Positions 37,512-46,223 of a DNA stretch of 57,955 nucleotides are shown piece after piece; the stretch's first letter is position 1; each line of letters begins with the position of its first letter. The notes under the pieces are model-generated. The model searched no databases. It was not told the origin of the DNA and worked only from the letters and a program-made list of their open reading frames with translations. This DNA is from Methanolobus sp. (lineage in GTDB: Archaea; Halobacteriota; Methanosarcinia; Methanosarcinales; Methanosarcinaceae), in the NCBI RefSeq assembly GCF_016278385.1, contig NZ_JADQBY010000001.1, forward strand, positions 1-57,955, given 5' to 3'. A program made the translations under genes and the position numbers.

Positions 37512-38207
37512 ATGCTTCCTCCTAATGGTGATGATTTGTTAAAGGCAGTAATATTTGATATGGACGGTGTGCTTGTTGATTCAATGTCATATCATGCAGA
37601 AGCGGTCCAGCACATATTTGATGAGATAGGTGTTGATATGGACAAACAGGACATCTTCGAGCGGGAAGGGGAGAGAACAGTGGATATCGTTGAGTTCCTG
37701 CTTGAGAAAGGTACAGAAAATGCATCGGAATACGACATATCAGATATTGTTGAGAGATACATTGCTGAATTTAACCGGATAGCTGAAATGAAGGTCTTTG
37801 ATGGGATGCAGGAGTGCCTGAACGTCCTGAAGGAAAGATTTGACCTTGCTGTTGTATCGGGTTCTGACAGGCCGATCGTCAATTATATAATTAATTCTCA
37901 GTATCCCGGAGTATTCAGGGAACTCGTTACCGCAGATGATGTGCAGCGCGGTAAGCCTGAACCTGACCCATACCTTCAAGCTATGAAAATGCTCGGGATC
38001 AAAAAACATGAAGGTATTGTAATAGAGAATGCTCCTATGGGTGTTGAGGCTGCAAAAAGGGCAGGTCTCTGCTGTGTTGCAGTCCCGACCTACCTTGACC
38101 CCGGAAAGTTCCATCAGGCAGACATGGTTATGAAAGACCACATACAGCTTGTTGAATTCCTGATGAAGCTCGAACCTTCCTACGACTGTCCTCAGTCAAA
38201 ATCGTAA
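37512..38207 (+). CDS. HAD-superfamily hydrolase (beta-phosphoglucomutase-like)
   Basis: A haloacid dehalogenase-type phosphatase or phosphomutase of about 231 residues. It has motif I VIFDMDGVLVDSMSYH, a helical cap, motif II VVSGSD, motif III GKPEPDPYLQAMKMLG and motif IV VIENAPMGVEAAKRAG. These belong to the subfamily I (PGMB/phosphoglycolate phosphatase) branch. The true start may be the TTG at 37536, eight codons in, because GGTGAT lies before it. The 3' end overlaps the convergent old-yellow-enzyme gene by 16 bp. Confidence 0.87.
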   Translation: MLPPNGDDLLKAVIFDMDGVLVDSMSYHAEAVQHIFDEIGVDMDKQDIFEREGERTVDIVEFLLEKGTENASEYDISDIVERYIAEFNRIAEMKVFDGMQECLNVLKERFDLAVVSGSDRPIVNYIINSQYPGVFRELVTADDVQRGKPEPDPYLQAMKMLGIKKHEGIVIENAPMGVEAAKRAGLCCVAVPTYLDPGKFHQADMVMKDHIQLVEFLMKLEPSYDCPQSKS

Positions 38208-39280
38208 TTGCACTTGATTCCACTCTCATCGGAACACAAATTACATGAGACACATTTTGCGACCTCTGTCTCACCTTTTCTTATCTTTTCCACAAGATCA
38301 GGTTCACATATGAGCGGCCTGCACAGGGATATCATATCAGCATATCCTCCCTCAAGCATCTGTTCCATAACAGCCTTTGAGCGTATGCCACCTACCAGTA
38401 TGACAGGCACATCCACTGCTTCCTTTATCATTTTAGAATAATCCCTGTAATATGCCTCATCATCAGCAGTCTTTATTTTGCTTCTGAACATCTCCTGTCC
38501 GGCCTCAACAATTCCACCGCTGACCTCTATTGCACAGACACTATTTGCAGCAAGTATCTTTGCGATCTCAACACACTCCGGCGCATCAAGGGTGTTCTTC
38601 GTGCCTTCAGGGAACCCATCGGTGGCATTGAGCTTGACAAGTATCGGGAACCCGTCTCCGATCATCTCATGTATCCTTTCAATGATATCAAGAATGATCT
38701 GAGCCCTCTTCTCAGTTGAACCACCCCATCTGTCCTTTCGCCTGTTGGTATATGGGGAAATGAAGTTGCTTAACAGAAAACCATGGGCAACATGGAGCTG
38801 AACACCATCAAAACCCGCTTCTTTTGCCCTTCTGGCAGCGTTGGCAAAGTCCTCGATTATCTGAAGCACCTCTTCTTCGGTCATTTCCTCAGGCGTAACT
38901 CCGTTCCTTTTATTTGTCACAGCAGAAGGTGCAAGCAATATAGGATTCTCAGCGGTCATCATGGTCTGCCTGCCACCGTGGACAATCTGGACAACGATCC
39001 TGCTACCGTGTTCATGAACTCTGGAAACGATCTTCCTGTAAGGGTCTATGAATTTATCATCGTAGATACCCTGCTGAAGATTGTCACTTTTTCCGTTCGG
39101 ATTGACGCATGCATATCCGGTGATGATAAGCCCCACTTCACCACGTGCAAGCTCTTCGTACATGTCACCTATCCTGTCGGTTGGTGTGCCATCAGGCTCT
39201 GCCATCCACTCATGGGTGGCCGAGCGTACAAAACGGTTTGGAACCTTCATGTTCCCAAATGCTATCGGTTCGAACAACAT
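38192..39280 (-). CDS. Old yellow enzyme-type NADH:flavin oxidoreductase
   Basis: An FMN enzyme of 362 residues with a TIM barrel. Landmarks: LFEPIAFGNMKVPNRFVRSA, GLIITGYACVNPNGKSDNLQ, VVQIVHGGRQT, FANAARRAKEAGFDGVQLHV, AHGFLLSNFISPYTNRRKDR and the phosphate-binding GGIRSKAVMEQML. The C-terminal CVSCNLCSDESGIKC contains four cysteines in the position of the [4Fe-4S] site of the 2,4-dienoyl-CoA reductase group, but the large C-terminal flavin/pyridine nucleotide domain of those enzymes is absent. It probably reduces activated alkenes or serves in stress; substrate unknown. Confidence 0.9.
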   Translation of the reverse strand: MLFEPIAFGNMKVPNRFVRSATHEWMAEPDGTPTDRIGDMYEELARGEVGLIITGYACVNPNGKSDNLQQGIYDDKFIDPYRKIVSRVHEHGSRIVVQIVHGGRQTMMTAENPILLAPSAVTNKRNGVTPEEMTEEEVLQIIEDFANAARRAKEAGFDGVQLHVAHGFLLSNFISPYTNRRKDRWGGSTEKRAQIILDIIERIHEMIGDGFPILVKLNATDGFPEGTKNTLDAPECVEIAKILAANSVCAIEVSGGIVEAGQEMFRSKIKTADDEAYYRDYSKMIKEAVDVPVILVGGIRSKAVMEQMLEGGYADMISLCRPLICEPDLVEKIRKGETEVAKCVSCNLCSDESGIKCNYDFD

Positions 39281-39322
39281 ACAGGAATATTGATACCAGT
39301 GGCTTATATGCTTTTCTTAGCA

Positions 39323-40033
39323 TCATGCACAGTTATACTTCGCTTCTTCCAGTTCTTCCTTCAGAATTTCGTTGTTAATTCTGTAAATAAGCATTGAAAC
39401 AAAAAGCAATGCAAAAGCCAGCATATTGACAGCAAGTGTCAACTGAAGTGAACTACCTTCAAGTCCACCGCCACTGCTTCCGTATGAAGAACTTCCGAAC
39501 ATCAGCGGGTGGGCTGAGCGCCACAGCCTGATGGATAAGAAACTCAGCGGAACCGACATAAATCCAACAATTCCAAAGACGGCCGCAATCCGTGCTCTCT
39601 TCTCAGGTTCTTCAAGTGCCTGACGTAGCATCAGGTAGGCAAGATAGACAAGGAAAAGTGCAAGGGATGTAGTAAGCCTTGGCTCCCATATCCAGTACCA
39701 TCCCCATGTTGCTTTTGCCCATATTGACCCTGTAACAAGTACGAGGAATGCAAAGATGACTCCAACCTCAGCAGCAGAATGAGCAACGATGTCCCATTTA
39801 CTGCTGTTTCCTTTCAGCTGCATGATACTTGCGATAAAAACAACGATGAACGCCAGATATGAGACCATTGCAATCGGCAGGTGGAAATAGAATATCTTAA
39901 AGCTGCTGTCAAGTACCTCACCGGCATTGCCTTTCATCTGGGGCACGTAGAAAAGTATCATCCCAATAGCAATTAGCATAACAGGAGCCGTGACGATTGC
40001 AAGTATCCTTTCTTTTTTCCTGTCAATGAGCAT
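39323..40033 (-). CDS. ccmC: Cytochrome c biogenesis protein CcmC
   Basis: Membrane heme-handling protein of system I cytochrome c maturation, 236 residues with six hydrophobic segments. The heme-binding tryptophan-rich motif is visible as ATWGWYWIWEPRLTTSLALF, flanked by FHLPIAMVSYLAF and the later RLWRSAHPLMF, which carry the two histidines that hold heme. Known function is loading heme onto CcmE outside the membrane. It forms a minus-strand cluster with ccmB and ccmA, although a PH-like gene lies between. The presence of this system implies c-type cytochromes in the organism. Confidence 0.92.
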   Translation of the reverse strand: MLIDRKKERILAIVTAPVMLIAIGMILFYVPQMKGNAGEVLDSSFKIFYFHLPIAMVSYLAFIVVFIASIMQLKGNSSKWDIVAHSAAEVGVIFAFLVLVTGSIWAKATWGWYWIWEPRLTTSLALFLVYLAYLMLRQALEEPEKRARIAAVFGIVGFMSVPLSFLSIRLWRSAHPLMFGSSSYGSSGGGLEGSSLQLTLAVNMLAFALLFVSMLIYRINNEILKEELEEAKYNCA

Positions 40034-40167
40034 GATTGTTCTTCTGCCTTATTAAAACTCCTTGTTTAAATGCTTTTCATACATCAAATTCCAGGTACTT
40101 CAATTTACAAAAAACACTCAGAAAGAATATGAGAACAGCACCACTGACTGTCTGAAGGATTAAGTTG

Positions 40168-40512
40168 TTATGAATTTTCTATCCTTATACCCTTTGAATC
40201 AATGGCTTCGATAAAAGCCTTTGAATCCTCCACAGTAAAACCAATTCGTGTACTTTGAGTTGCCATCTGGATAAAGAATATGAATTCTCTCTTTGGCCTG
40301 CTCCAGTCCAGAGGAAACCATGTTATAAGATTGCTGGAGCCCCAAATTCGCCATTTACCGGTTGTTAAAGTTGGTTGTCTTTTCTCCATCTTAAAAATGT
40401 CCTGGAACTTCACGAACTTTGCCTGTCCTAAGGGAAAATAGTAGTTCTTAATACGTATGCCTTTATCGTCTACGTCTAAAAGCTTATCGGAATATATCAG
40501 ATAGTTTTCCAT
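40168..40512 (-). CDS. PH-like domain protein inside the ccm cluster
   Basis: A 114-residue soluble protein of unknown function between ccmB and ccmC. The alternating strands (YLIYSDKLLDVDDKGIRIKN, YYFPLGQAKFVKFQDI, KWRIWGSSNLITWFPLDWSR, and EFIFFIQMATQSTRIGFTVE) and the closing amphipathic helix DSKAFIEAIDSKG suggest a bacterial PH-type fold. There is no signal peptide. It starts 17 bp after ccmB, so it is cotranscribed with it. Insertion of an unrelated small gene in a ccm operon is uncommon; it might regulate the system or replace a small accessory subunit, but there is no direct evidence. Confidence 0.7.
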   Translation of the reverse strand: MENYLIYSDKLLDVDDKGIRIKNYYFPLGQAKFVKFQDIFKMEKRQPTLTTGKWRIWGSSNLITWFPLDWSRPKREFIFFIQMATQSTRIGFTVEDSKAFIEAIDSKGIRIENS

Positions 40513-40528
40513 ATTTCCTCAATGACTC

Positions 40529-41203
40529 TTAATCCATCACAGTATATTCAAACACAAGTTGTCCCACTACGAAGAAAATCAGGTCATACACAATCAGCAA
40601 CCTGATTTCTGAGGAAATGCTGCCAATTCCACCATCTGTGAGTATCGTTCCGGTTGCCATGACAGCTGGAATTATCACAGGAATTATCAGCGGAAGCAAA
40701 AGCACCGGAAGCATGATCTCCCTTGCCCTTGTGCTGGCCGAAAGTGCTGAAAGCAGAGTTCCAACACTGACAAAACCGAATGTTCCCAGAAAGATGACTA
40801 GTGCAATTCCGGGAATGTTACTGATGTTGTAGTTGAATAGTACAATGAAGATAGGAATCGTGAGCAGTTCCACGATGAACATCAGTACTGCGTTGGATAT
40901 GGTCTTCCCGATATAGATAGAGCTTCTGTCGATAGGTGAGAGCTTCAGGCCTTCAAGACAGCCATTCTCCATCTCACCTGCAAATGAGCGTGAAAGTCCC
41001 AGGGTTCCCGCAAAGGTGAAAGCCACCCAAAGCACACCCGGAGCAAGTTTTGCCATCATGTCGGGCTGGCCAAGCAGATCACCAAATGAGATGCTGAAAA
41101 TAACTATGACGATAAGCGAGAAGATGAGCATGGAATTGAGCATCTGTTTTGTGCGGAACTCCGATTTCAGATCCTTTGCTGCAATGTAGAGGCTTTTCTT
41201 CAT
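40529..41203 (-). CDS. ccmB: Heme exporter permease CcmB
   Basis: Integral membrane subunit of the CcmAB ABC complex, 224 residues with six hydrophobic segments. AAKDLKSEFRTKQMLNSMLI at the start, LWVAFTFAGTLGLSRSFAGE, MENGCLEGLKLSPIDRSSIY and ALSASTRAREIMLPVLLLPL are typical. In system I the complex uses ATP to release heme-loaded CcmE. The ATG used has GGTGAG just before it. The gene lies immediately downstream of ccmA. Confidence 0.92.
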   Translation of the reverse strand: MKKSLYIAAKDLKSEFRTKQMLNSMLIFSLIVIVIFSISFGDLLGQPDMMAKLAPGVLWVAFTFAGTLGLSRSFAGEMENGCLEGLKLSPIDRSSIYIGKTISNAVLMFIVELLTIPIFIVLFNYNISNIPGIALVIFLGTFGFVSVGTLLSALSASTRAREIMLPVLLLPLIIPVIIPAVMATGTILTDGGIGSISSEIRLLIVYDLIFFVVGQLVFEYTVMD

Positions 41204-41222
41204 AATCTCACCGCCATGCAAC

Positions 41223-41966
41223 TTAGAAGTTACTTATACCCTCTGCATCCGTATCCTTTTCCACTATGGAAAGGTACTGTTCCCTGAAATGTTCCACGCT
41301 TTCAATTTCAGTTTTTAGTTTATCGAAGCGTATTTCTCCCCTGTCCATAATGAGCATACGGTCGCATATTTCAAAAGCACGCTCAATGTTATGGGTTATC
41401 ATGATCCTTGTAACATCAGAATCTCCGGTACTCATGAGCACACGCTCGAAATTAGCAGCAGCATGCTGATCAAGTCCTGTATAGGGTTCATCCATAAGAA
41501 GTATCTCAGGCTGGTGCAGCAACGCCCTTGCAATTGAAAGCCGCTGCTTCATTCCTCTTGAAAATGAAATGGCACGCTCATCTGCACGCTTGAGGAGATT
41601 GACACTTTTGAGTATGGAATCAACCCTTTTATCGATATCATTCTCAATTCCATACATGCGTGCAAAAAAAACAAGGTTCTCCCTTGCTGTTAACTCGTCA
41701 TAAAGGTATGTCTCGTGGGAGATTGCACCTATCATGCCCCTTATTTTTTCGGGGTGTTCTTTGGCGGCAATTCCGTTTACAAGTACAGTTCCCTTGGAAG
41801 GATTGATGATCGTGGACATAATCTTAAGAAGCGTGGTCTTTCCGGCTCCGTTTGGACCGAATATAGCAACGATCTCACCTTTTTTAATTTCAAGGTCGAT
41901 GTTGTTCAATGCATTCCTGCGCCCGAAGCTCTTAGAAAGACTTCTTACTGAGATGATACTGTCCAT
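41223..41966 (-). CDS. ccmA: Heme exporter ATP-binding protein CcmA
   Basis: ABC ATPase of the cytochrome c maturation complex, 247 residues. It shows Walker A GPNGAGKTTLLKIM, signature ISFSRGMKQRLSIARALLHQ, Walker B ILLMDEPYTGLD with the PYTGLD variant typical of CcmA, and switch IMITHNI. It is the promoter-proximal gene of ccmA-ccmB-PH-like-ccmC. The spacing to ccmB is about 20 bp. I see no ccmE, ccmF or ccmG in the window, so those must be elsewhere or absent. Confidence 0.9.
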   Translation of the reverse strand: MDSIISVRSLSKSFGRRNALNNIDLEIKKGEIVAIFGPNGAGKTTLLKIMSTIINPSKGTVLVNGIAAKEHPEKIRGMIGAISHETYLYDELTARENLVFFARMYGIENDIDKRVDSILKSVNLLKRADERAISFSRGMKQRLSIARALLHQPEILLMDEPYTGLDQHAAANFERVLMSTGDSDVTRIMITHNIERAFEICDRMLIMDRGEIRFDKLKTEIESVEHFREQYLSIVEKDTDAEGISNF

Positions 41967-42128
41967 TGAAGCTATATTTACATTTTCAGAATATATAAAT
42001 TAACGTTTTGTCTTGAAAGTAGATTCTAATGTAGAGTATTGCATTGAAGCATTCTACCTCTATTACTAATTTTCAGATACGATCTCTCCAGAGTAAAAAA
42101 GACATGATAAAATCAAAAAGTACAATAA

Positions 42129-42803
42129 TCATCTCTCAAAAGCAGGTCCGCCAACATCTGCATTATTGCTGTAACCTACGCTTTCCCAGTATCCTTTATA
42201 AGATTCATCGGTGACCTCTATTGAAGTAATCCATTTGGCCCACTTGTAACCATATTTTACTTCTGCAACAAGCTGAAGGGGAAATCCCCTGTCTGCAGGC
42301 AATGTTACATCGTTGATCTCATAGGCAAGCATGATATCGTTCTCCACAAGGTAATCAAGTTCAAGTGCTGTGGAATAGCCATCAGCAGAATGAAATATAA
42401 CGGTGGTTGCGCTACTGTTGATACCTGTTTCATTGAATATCGTATTCAGACTTACACCTGTCCATTTTCCATCAAAACCCCAGCCTTCAACACAATCCAG
42501 ACGCACGAATCTTGTTACCGATGGGTAGGCAAGGATCTGTTCATAACTCAGGTTAACGGGATTATCGACCAGTCCATAGACATGAAGTTCGTAGGTATTC
42601 TTATCGATGTACTGAGTACCCTGGATAGCATTGTTACGTTGTTTTGAGATAGGTGTGAGCTGATGTCCCTCAAATACAGTTGCTTCTCCGGAAGTATTGG
42701 TTTTCTCCTGCGAGTCCTCCACACAACCGGATATAAGCACCAATAAGAGGAAAATAGAAATGACTGCAATAAATACAATCCTGTCCTGCTTTCTATTGAT
42801 CAT
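42129..42803 (-). CDS. Molybdopterin-dependent oxidoreductase lipoprotein (sulfite oxidase/MsrP-like)
   Basis: A 224-residue exported protein with a lipobox (LLVLISGC, Cys27) after a hydrophobic signal. The mature domain has YELHVYGLVDNPVNLSYEQI, the molybdenum-binding cysteine in RFVRLDCVEGWGFDGKWTGV, HSADGYSTALELDYL and GFPLQLVAEVKYGYKWAKWI, all hallmarks of the sulfite oxidase molybdopterin fold. No heme or dimerisation domain is fused. It could oxidise or reduce a small oxyanion or sulfoxide at the cell surface. It lies between ccmA and a winged-helix gene on the same strand, which fits an extracytoplasmic redox function. Confidence 0.85.
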   Translation of the reverse strand: MINRKQDRIVFIAVISIFLLLVLISGCVEDSQEKTNTSGEATVFEGHQLTPISKQRNNAIQGTQYIDKNTYELHVYGLVDNPVNLSYEQILAYPSVTRFVRLDCVEGWGFDGKWTGVSLNTIFNETGINSSATTVIFHSADGYSTALELDYLVENDIMLAYEINDVTLPADRGFPLQLVAEVKYGYKWAKWITSIEVTDESYKGYWESVGYSNNADVGGPAFER

Positions 42804-42821
42804 TTACAAAAACCCTGCCTA

Positions 42822-43115
42822 TCAGATATTAGCCAGAAGATCAAGCCCTTTATCGCTCAGGAAATACCTGCCTTCACTTATATCTAAAAAATCCCCGTTG
42901 ATAAGGAATTCAGTATGGTACTTGAACACGTTCTCGTCGAGTTCCGTTTTTTCGAGAAGTTCAGCCTTTGTGGCTCCAAAAGCATCGATTTCCCTGAGAA
43001 GCTGCCTTCTAACCGGATGAGAAGCTGCTTTATGTATTACCTCATGCTCTACTTTTACGCGTTCTCTTTCAGATGGTCTTGCATCTAGCAAATCATCCAG
43101 ATTATCATCCAGCAT
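42822..43115 (-). CDS. Winged-helix transcriptional regulator
   Basis: A 97-residue DNA-binding protein. It has an acidic N-terminus (MLDDNLDDLLDARPSERERV) followed by an ArsR-like winged helix: HEVIHKAASHPVRRQLLREI, FGATKAELLEKTELDENVFK (recognition region) and a wing at GDFLDISEGRYFLSDKG. The ATG follows a strong GGAGGA. It is 18 bp upstream of the molybdopterin lipoprotein gene and likely controls it and possibly the ccm genes. Ligand unknown; no cysteine cluster for metal sensing is visible. Confidence 0.8.
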   Translation of the reverse strand: MLDDNLDDLLDARPSERERVKVEHEVIHKAASHPVRRQLLREIDAFGATKAELLEKTELDENVFKYHTEFLINGDFLDISEGRYFLSDKGLDLLANI

Positions 43116-43340
43116 TTTCCTACTCCTCCTGAAAACAACTATGAGGTATCTTATAATAAGCATTGTGCCAGATTAAACTGTAGGGTAAAACAAGTATATA
43201 AACAATAAATAGAAACGAAGATAATTCAGATGTTTGCTTTGTTTTAAGAAATATAAATGCTGGCATTTTGTTGAAAGCAAACAAATTATTAATGCAAATG
43301 GGTGCATTATCTGAGGGAATCATTGGCGCCAGCATTTATA

Positions 43341-43667
43341 TTAATGTGATATAGCCACTCTTTTTTCTGCGTTGGAAACATGTTGTATCCCCAATACAGA
43401 AGTCTTTTGTGACTTTTTAGCTAATAAACCCTGGTCTGCAGGCAGAAATATTAGTTTTCCATCCTTATATCTCATCGGAGAACCAATAGCATCGTAATAT
43501 TCGTTTTTCAGGCTCTGCATTGCAGCTACCACGGTTTCATTATCGCACTCTGTGCTACCAAGGTTTGCAGCTGCTACACCAAGCAGAACGTCGTTTACGT
43601 GAAGTGCAAGATGCAGATGCCATGTATCCTTGTTAACAAATTCATGAACTTTAATATCCATAACCAT
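43341..43667 (-). CDS. Conserved-looking protein of unknown function
   Basis: A 108-residue soluble protein. Readable features are MVMDIKVHEFVNKDTWHLHL, ALHVNDVLLGVAAANLGSTE, CDNETVVAAMQSLKNEYYDA and a basic C-terminus. It is mixed alpha/beta with an amphipathic central helix and no signal peptide. I recognise no family. The internal ATG was chosen since the longer form would begin with an unlikely Cys- and Leu-rich leader. It is flanked by about 200 bp of non-coding DNA on the upstream side of the regulator cluster and by a membrane hydrolase gene. Confidence 0.55.
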   Translation of the reverse strand: MVMDIKVHEFVNKDTWHLHLALHVNDVLLGVAAANLGSTECDNETVVAAMQSLKNEYYDAIGSPMRYKDGKLIFLPADQGLLAKKSQKTSVLGIQHVSNAEKRVAISH

Positions 43668-43824
43668 ATTACTTTCATTTTCCCTCAAAATCACAATCTC
43701 CTTGCAATTGACTACAATCCATAGTTTGCATGAACTCGTATAAAAGCAGTTTGTAGGTATTTTTAGAAAGATGTACATGAATCAAATTAACATGTACTTA
43801 ATATGGAGTACTGTGGCCACAGAT

Positions 43825-44871
43825 TCACTCAAAATGGCTCACAGGTAGCGATTTACCAAATTGATCATTCCTTTTAAGGTAAACCTGATAATTTTCAGTT
43901 TCAGTATCAAATACAAAAACATATTCGGCCTTAAAGTAAGCCCAATAATCAACATAAGGATTCCTGGCATCACTTATTGTTACCGTCACATTTGTATTAG
44001 AAACGGATATATTGTATACAGGATAGTCCACTTCTCCCGGTAGACTTGAATCATACAGCGTCTTTGCTCTTGTCATGTAGGATATAGATGTACTTTCATT
44101 ATTCGGATATATCCGCACAAGTCTGCTTTTTTCGATTCCTGACAAGTAACTTGAAGTGAATATCCTGTAATGAGTATCATTGTATATGTATGCAGACAGG
44201 AATCTGCCAGGCGCTATAGGATAAGAATCCTGATAACTTATATTATGGCCTTCTGTTTCCTCAATATTAGCCACAAGAAATACTTTTGTAACAGGATTAA
44301 GCAGGCACCATATAGTAATAACTATGAGAAGGTGCCGGTACAATTTCTCATGTCTGCCTGTTGTGAGGGACTGGAACCAGTTATTTCTGTCTTTTTCGAC
44401 CCCATTATTTTTTGCACGTCCTGCTAAAATATAGAAAATGGGTACAAAAGAGATGACAGTAACCACCGGGTCAAAGAAATCAAGGGCACCTATTGTTGAA
44501 GCATCTGTTATAAAAGGAAAAAAAGGCCTCATCTTCCAGCTTGTAACATAGTCAAGATATATGTGACTGAATATTGCTGCACCCGAAGCTATGGTTAATA
44601 CTCTGTTTCTCTCTTTGAACCATATATATACAACAACAAGAGATACAAAAATAATGGAATGCATGAACTCCCGATGACCCATCAAATAATACATATTATT
44701 GTATGTCTGATGACTCAGATTCTGGTCAATTGCCAGCAGCAAAACATTTAATGTGAAATCAAGATCTGGAAGTATTGCCATCAAAGCAACTATCTTGATC
44801 TGCCTGTTGCTTAAACCCACAACCGACGCTATCAGTAACCCAATTCCCAAATGAGACAGGGTGTTTACCAT
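43825..44871 (-). CDS. Membrane-bound metal-dependent hydrolase (YdjM/DUF457 family)
   Basis: A 348-residue integral membrane protein. The N-terminal 180 residues carry the family pattern: MVNTLSHLGIGLLIASVVGL, MAILPDLDF with its Asp pair, GHREFMHSIIF with two histidines and FSHIYLDYVTSW with His and Asp, which together would bind metal at the membrane. The C-terminal 150 residues form an extracytoplasmic beta-rich region. Family members are annotated as LexA-regulated, inner-membrane hydrolases but no substrate is known. Confidence 0.85.
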   Translation of the reverse strand: MVNTLSHLGIGLLIASVVGLSNRQIKIVALMAILPDLDFTLNVLLLAIDQNLSHQTYNNMYYLMGHREFMHSIIFVSLVVVYIWFKERNRVLTIASGAAIFSHIYLDYVTSWKMRPFFPFITDASTIGALDFFDPVVTVISFVPIFYILAGRAKNNGVEKDRNNWFQSLTTGRHEKLYRHLLIVITIWCLLNPVTKVFLVANIEETEGHNISYQDSYPIAPGRFLSAYIYNDTHYRIFTSSYLSGIEKSRLVRIYPNNESTSISYMTRAKTLYDSSLPGEVDYPVYNISVSNTNVTVTISDARNPYVDYWAYFKAEYVFVFDTETENYQVYLKRNDQFGKSLPVSHFE

Positions 44872-44959
44872 TCCTTCATCCTCACACCATTAGAAAGGAT
44901 GTTATCATTCTTATTATATTTTTGCAGGATGCGAAATGCAGCTAGCTGTAAGTTAATTA

Positions 44960-45388
44960 TCAGTATTTTCCAAAGACCTTTGAAACAAGCCTGTGAAAAC
45001 CATGCATGCTTGCACCACTGCCCAGATACATCATAGGACATCTTCCGGTGATTATGTTCAGTCCGGGTTTATATTCAAGATGATTGACATCACATGTGTC
45101 GGTCTTCCAATGAACCCAGAAATCACTTATGCCTCTTTCAGCCAAATTTTCAATGATTCTGGCAGGTTCTTTTTTTGTGATACCTATCACAACATTCCTT
45201 AAACTATCCGGCACAGATGATATGTCCTGAATTGAGCCTTCAAACGGTTTATCTGAGTAGTCAAGCACAGTAAGTGCTTTTCCTCTTTTCCGGAGTTCAT
45301 TTATTGTCCATTTTATGGCAGGTTTTGTGCCATCTGTCACAACCAGGAAATTATCTCTTTCCCAGAATTCTTCCTGTTTTAAGACCAT
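44960..45388 (-). CDS. CoA-binding-like Rossmann domain protein
   Basis: A 142-residue cytosolic protein. It opens MVLKQEEFWERDNFLVVTDG, with a helix KPAIKWTINELRKRGKALTV then LDYSDKPFEG and VVIGITKKEPARIIENLAER, ending GLNIITGRCPMMYLGSGASM HGF. This is the fold order of the CoA-binding (YccU-like) family, in which a short protein binds CoA or a related nucleotide. The GISDFWVHWKTDTC segment replaces the usual motif, so ligand binding is not assured. The ATG has AAGGAAGG upstream. It is a single gene. Confidence 0.6.
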   Translation of the reverse strand: MVLKQEEFWERDNFLVVTDGTKPAIKWTINELRKRGKALTVLDYSDKPFEGSIQDISSVPDSLRNVVIGITKKEPARIIENLAERGISDFWVHWKTDTCDVNHLEYKPGLNIITGRCPMMYLGSGASMHGFHRLVSKVFGKY

Positions 45389-45731
45389 GATATCCTTCCT
45401 TTTGCACTTCCTTAAGGAAATTAATATCTCATCATATATGAGGGCTTTTAAAAATACGGACGTAAAAATCAAATTTGTGAGCAGTCCTAAAGCATTTATA
45501 GGGACAATGATACAAAACAAAAATATCAAGACTTTGATGAATTATCGTCCATTCACCTTTTTTTAGTGAGTTTACTGGAATGATATAAATCATTCCAAAA
45601 AACCGGCCATCAAGCTTGAAGAAAAGAACGATATTTTGATAATTCGAATACTGTATTAATATTCGAGTACTGTACCAGAATTGATATTATAAGCCACAAT
45701 CTTATATGTCCAATGTAAAGGAGGTGAAAAA
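45389..45731. other. Divergent spacer with inverted and direct repeats
   Basis: No gene seen. TGGAATGAT and ATCATTCCA (45576-45597) form a perfect 9-bp inverted repeat with a 4-nt centre. Further right are two near-identical 14-bp direct repeats described separately. The stretch must carry the promoters of the two divergent genes. Confidence 0.4.
45642..45674 (+). promoter_or_regulatory. Tandem direct repeats upstream of the PepSY gene
   Basis: ATTCGAATACTGTA (45642-45655) and ATTCGAGTACTGTA (45661-45674) differ at one base and are 19 bp apart, so a protein dimer pair could bind the same face of the helix. A TATA-like GATATTATAAG follows at about 45683, placing the repeats directly upstream of the promoter. 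Confidence 0.5.
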
Positions 45732-46208
45732 ATAGAGCAAAACCACAAAAAATGGACTTTAATCTTTTGTGCATTACTTTCAGTATCCCTTATTATTGGA
45801 GCAATTGGAACAGCTGGTGCATTTAATCTGAATAATTTTGATGAACAAAATTCCAATTTGGGAGATGATGGACAGGATATTCAAGAACCAGCCTACACTT
45901 CATCTGTTGTTGTTCCAGATGATTCATCGGACGAAGCACAGGAAACACAGGACTTGACAAAGTATCCAGTAATTTCACAAACAGTAGCTGAAACCGCTGC
46001 ACTTAACGAAGTTACAGGTGAGCTTGGTGAAGTTGAACTGGATAACGAAAATGGAAATCTGGTGTACTCTGTAGAGATCGCAACTTCAGAAGGAGTCAAA
46101 GATGTAAAAGTAGATGCAGGGAACGGAAATGTACTTTTCATAGAAAATGACGATCAGGATGAAACAGATGAAATAGATTCTGATGATGTCGAATTCGAAG
46201 ACAGTTAA
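45732..46208 (+). CDS. Exported PepSY-type protein with apparent ATA start
   Basis: A 158-residue protein: short basic leader (IEQNHKKW), a hydrophobic helix TLIFCALLSVSLIIGAIGTA, an acidic linker, a PepSY-like domain (SQTVAETAALNEVTGELGEV, NGNLVYSVEIATSEGVKDVK, VDAGNGNVLFIENDD) and an acidic tail. PepSY domains are known as extracytoplasmic inhibitor or binding modules. A consensus GGAGGTGA at 45720-45727 is followed 4 bp later by ATA, not ATG. Either ATA is the initiation codon or the true start is the GTG at 45724 (giving MKKIEQ) and one A is missing from a six-A run. The first in-frame ATG is far inside the protein and would remove the signal. Confidence 0.7.
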   Translation: MEQNHKKWTLIFCALLSVSLIIGAIGTAGAFNLNNFDEQNSNLGDDGQDIQEPAYTSSVVVPDDSSDEAQETQDLTKYPVISQTVAETAALNEVTGELGEVELDNENGNLVYSVEIATSEGVKDVKVDAGNGNVLFIENDDQDETDEIDSDDVEFEDS

Positions 46209-46223
46209 GTTACTATGTTGCTT

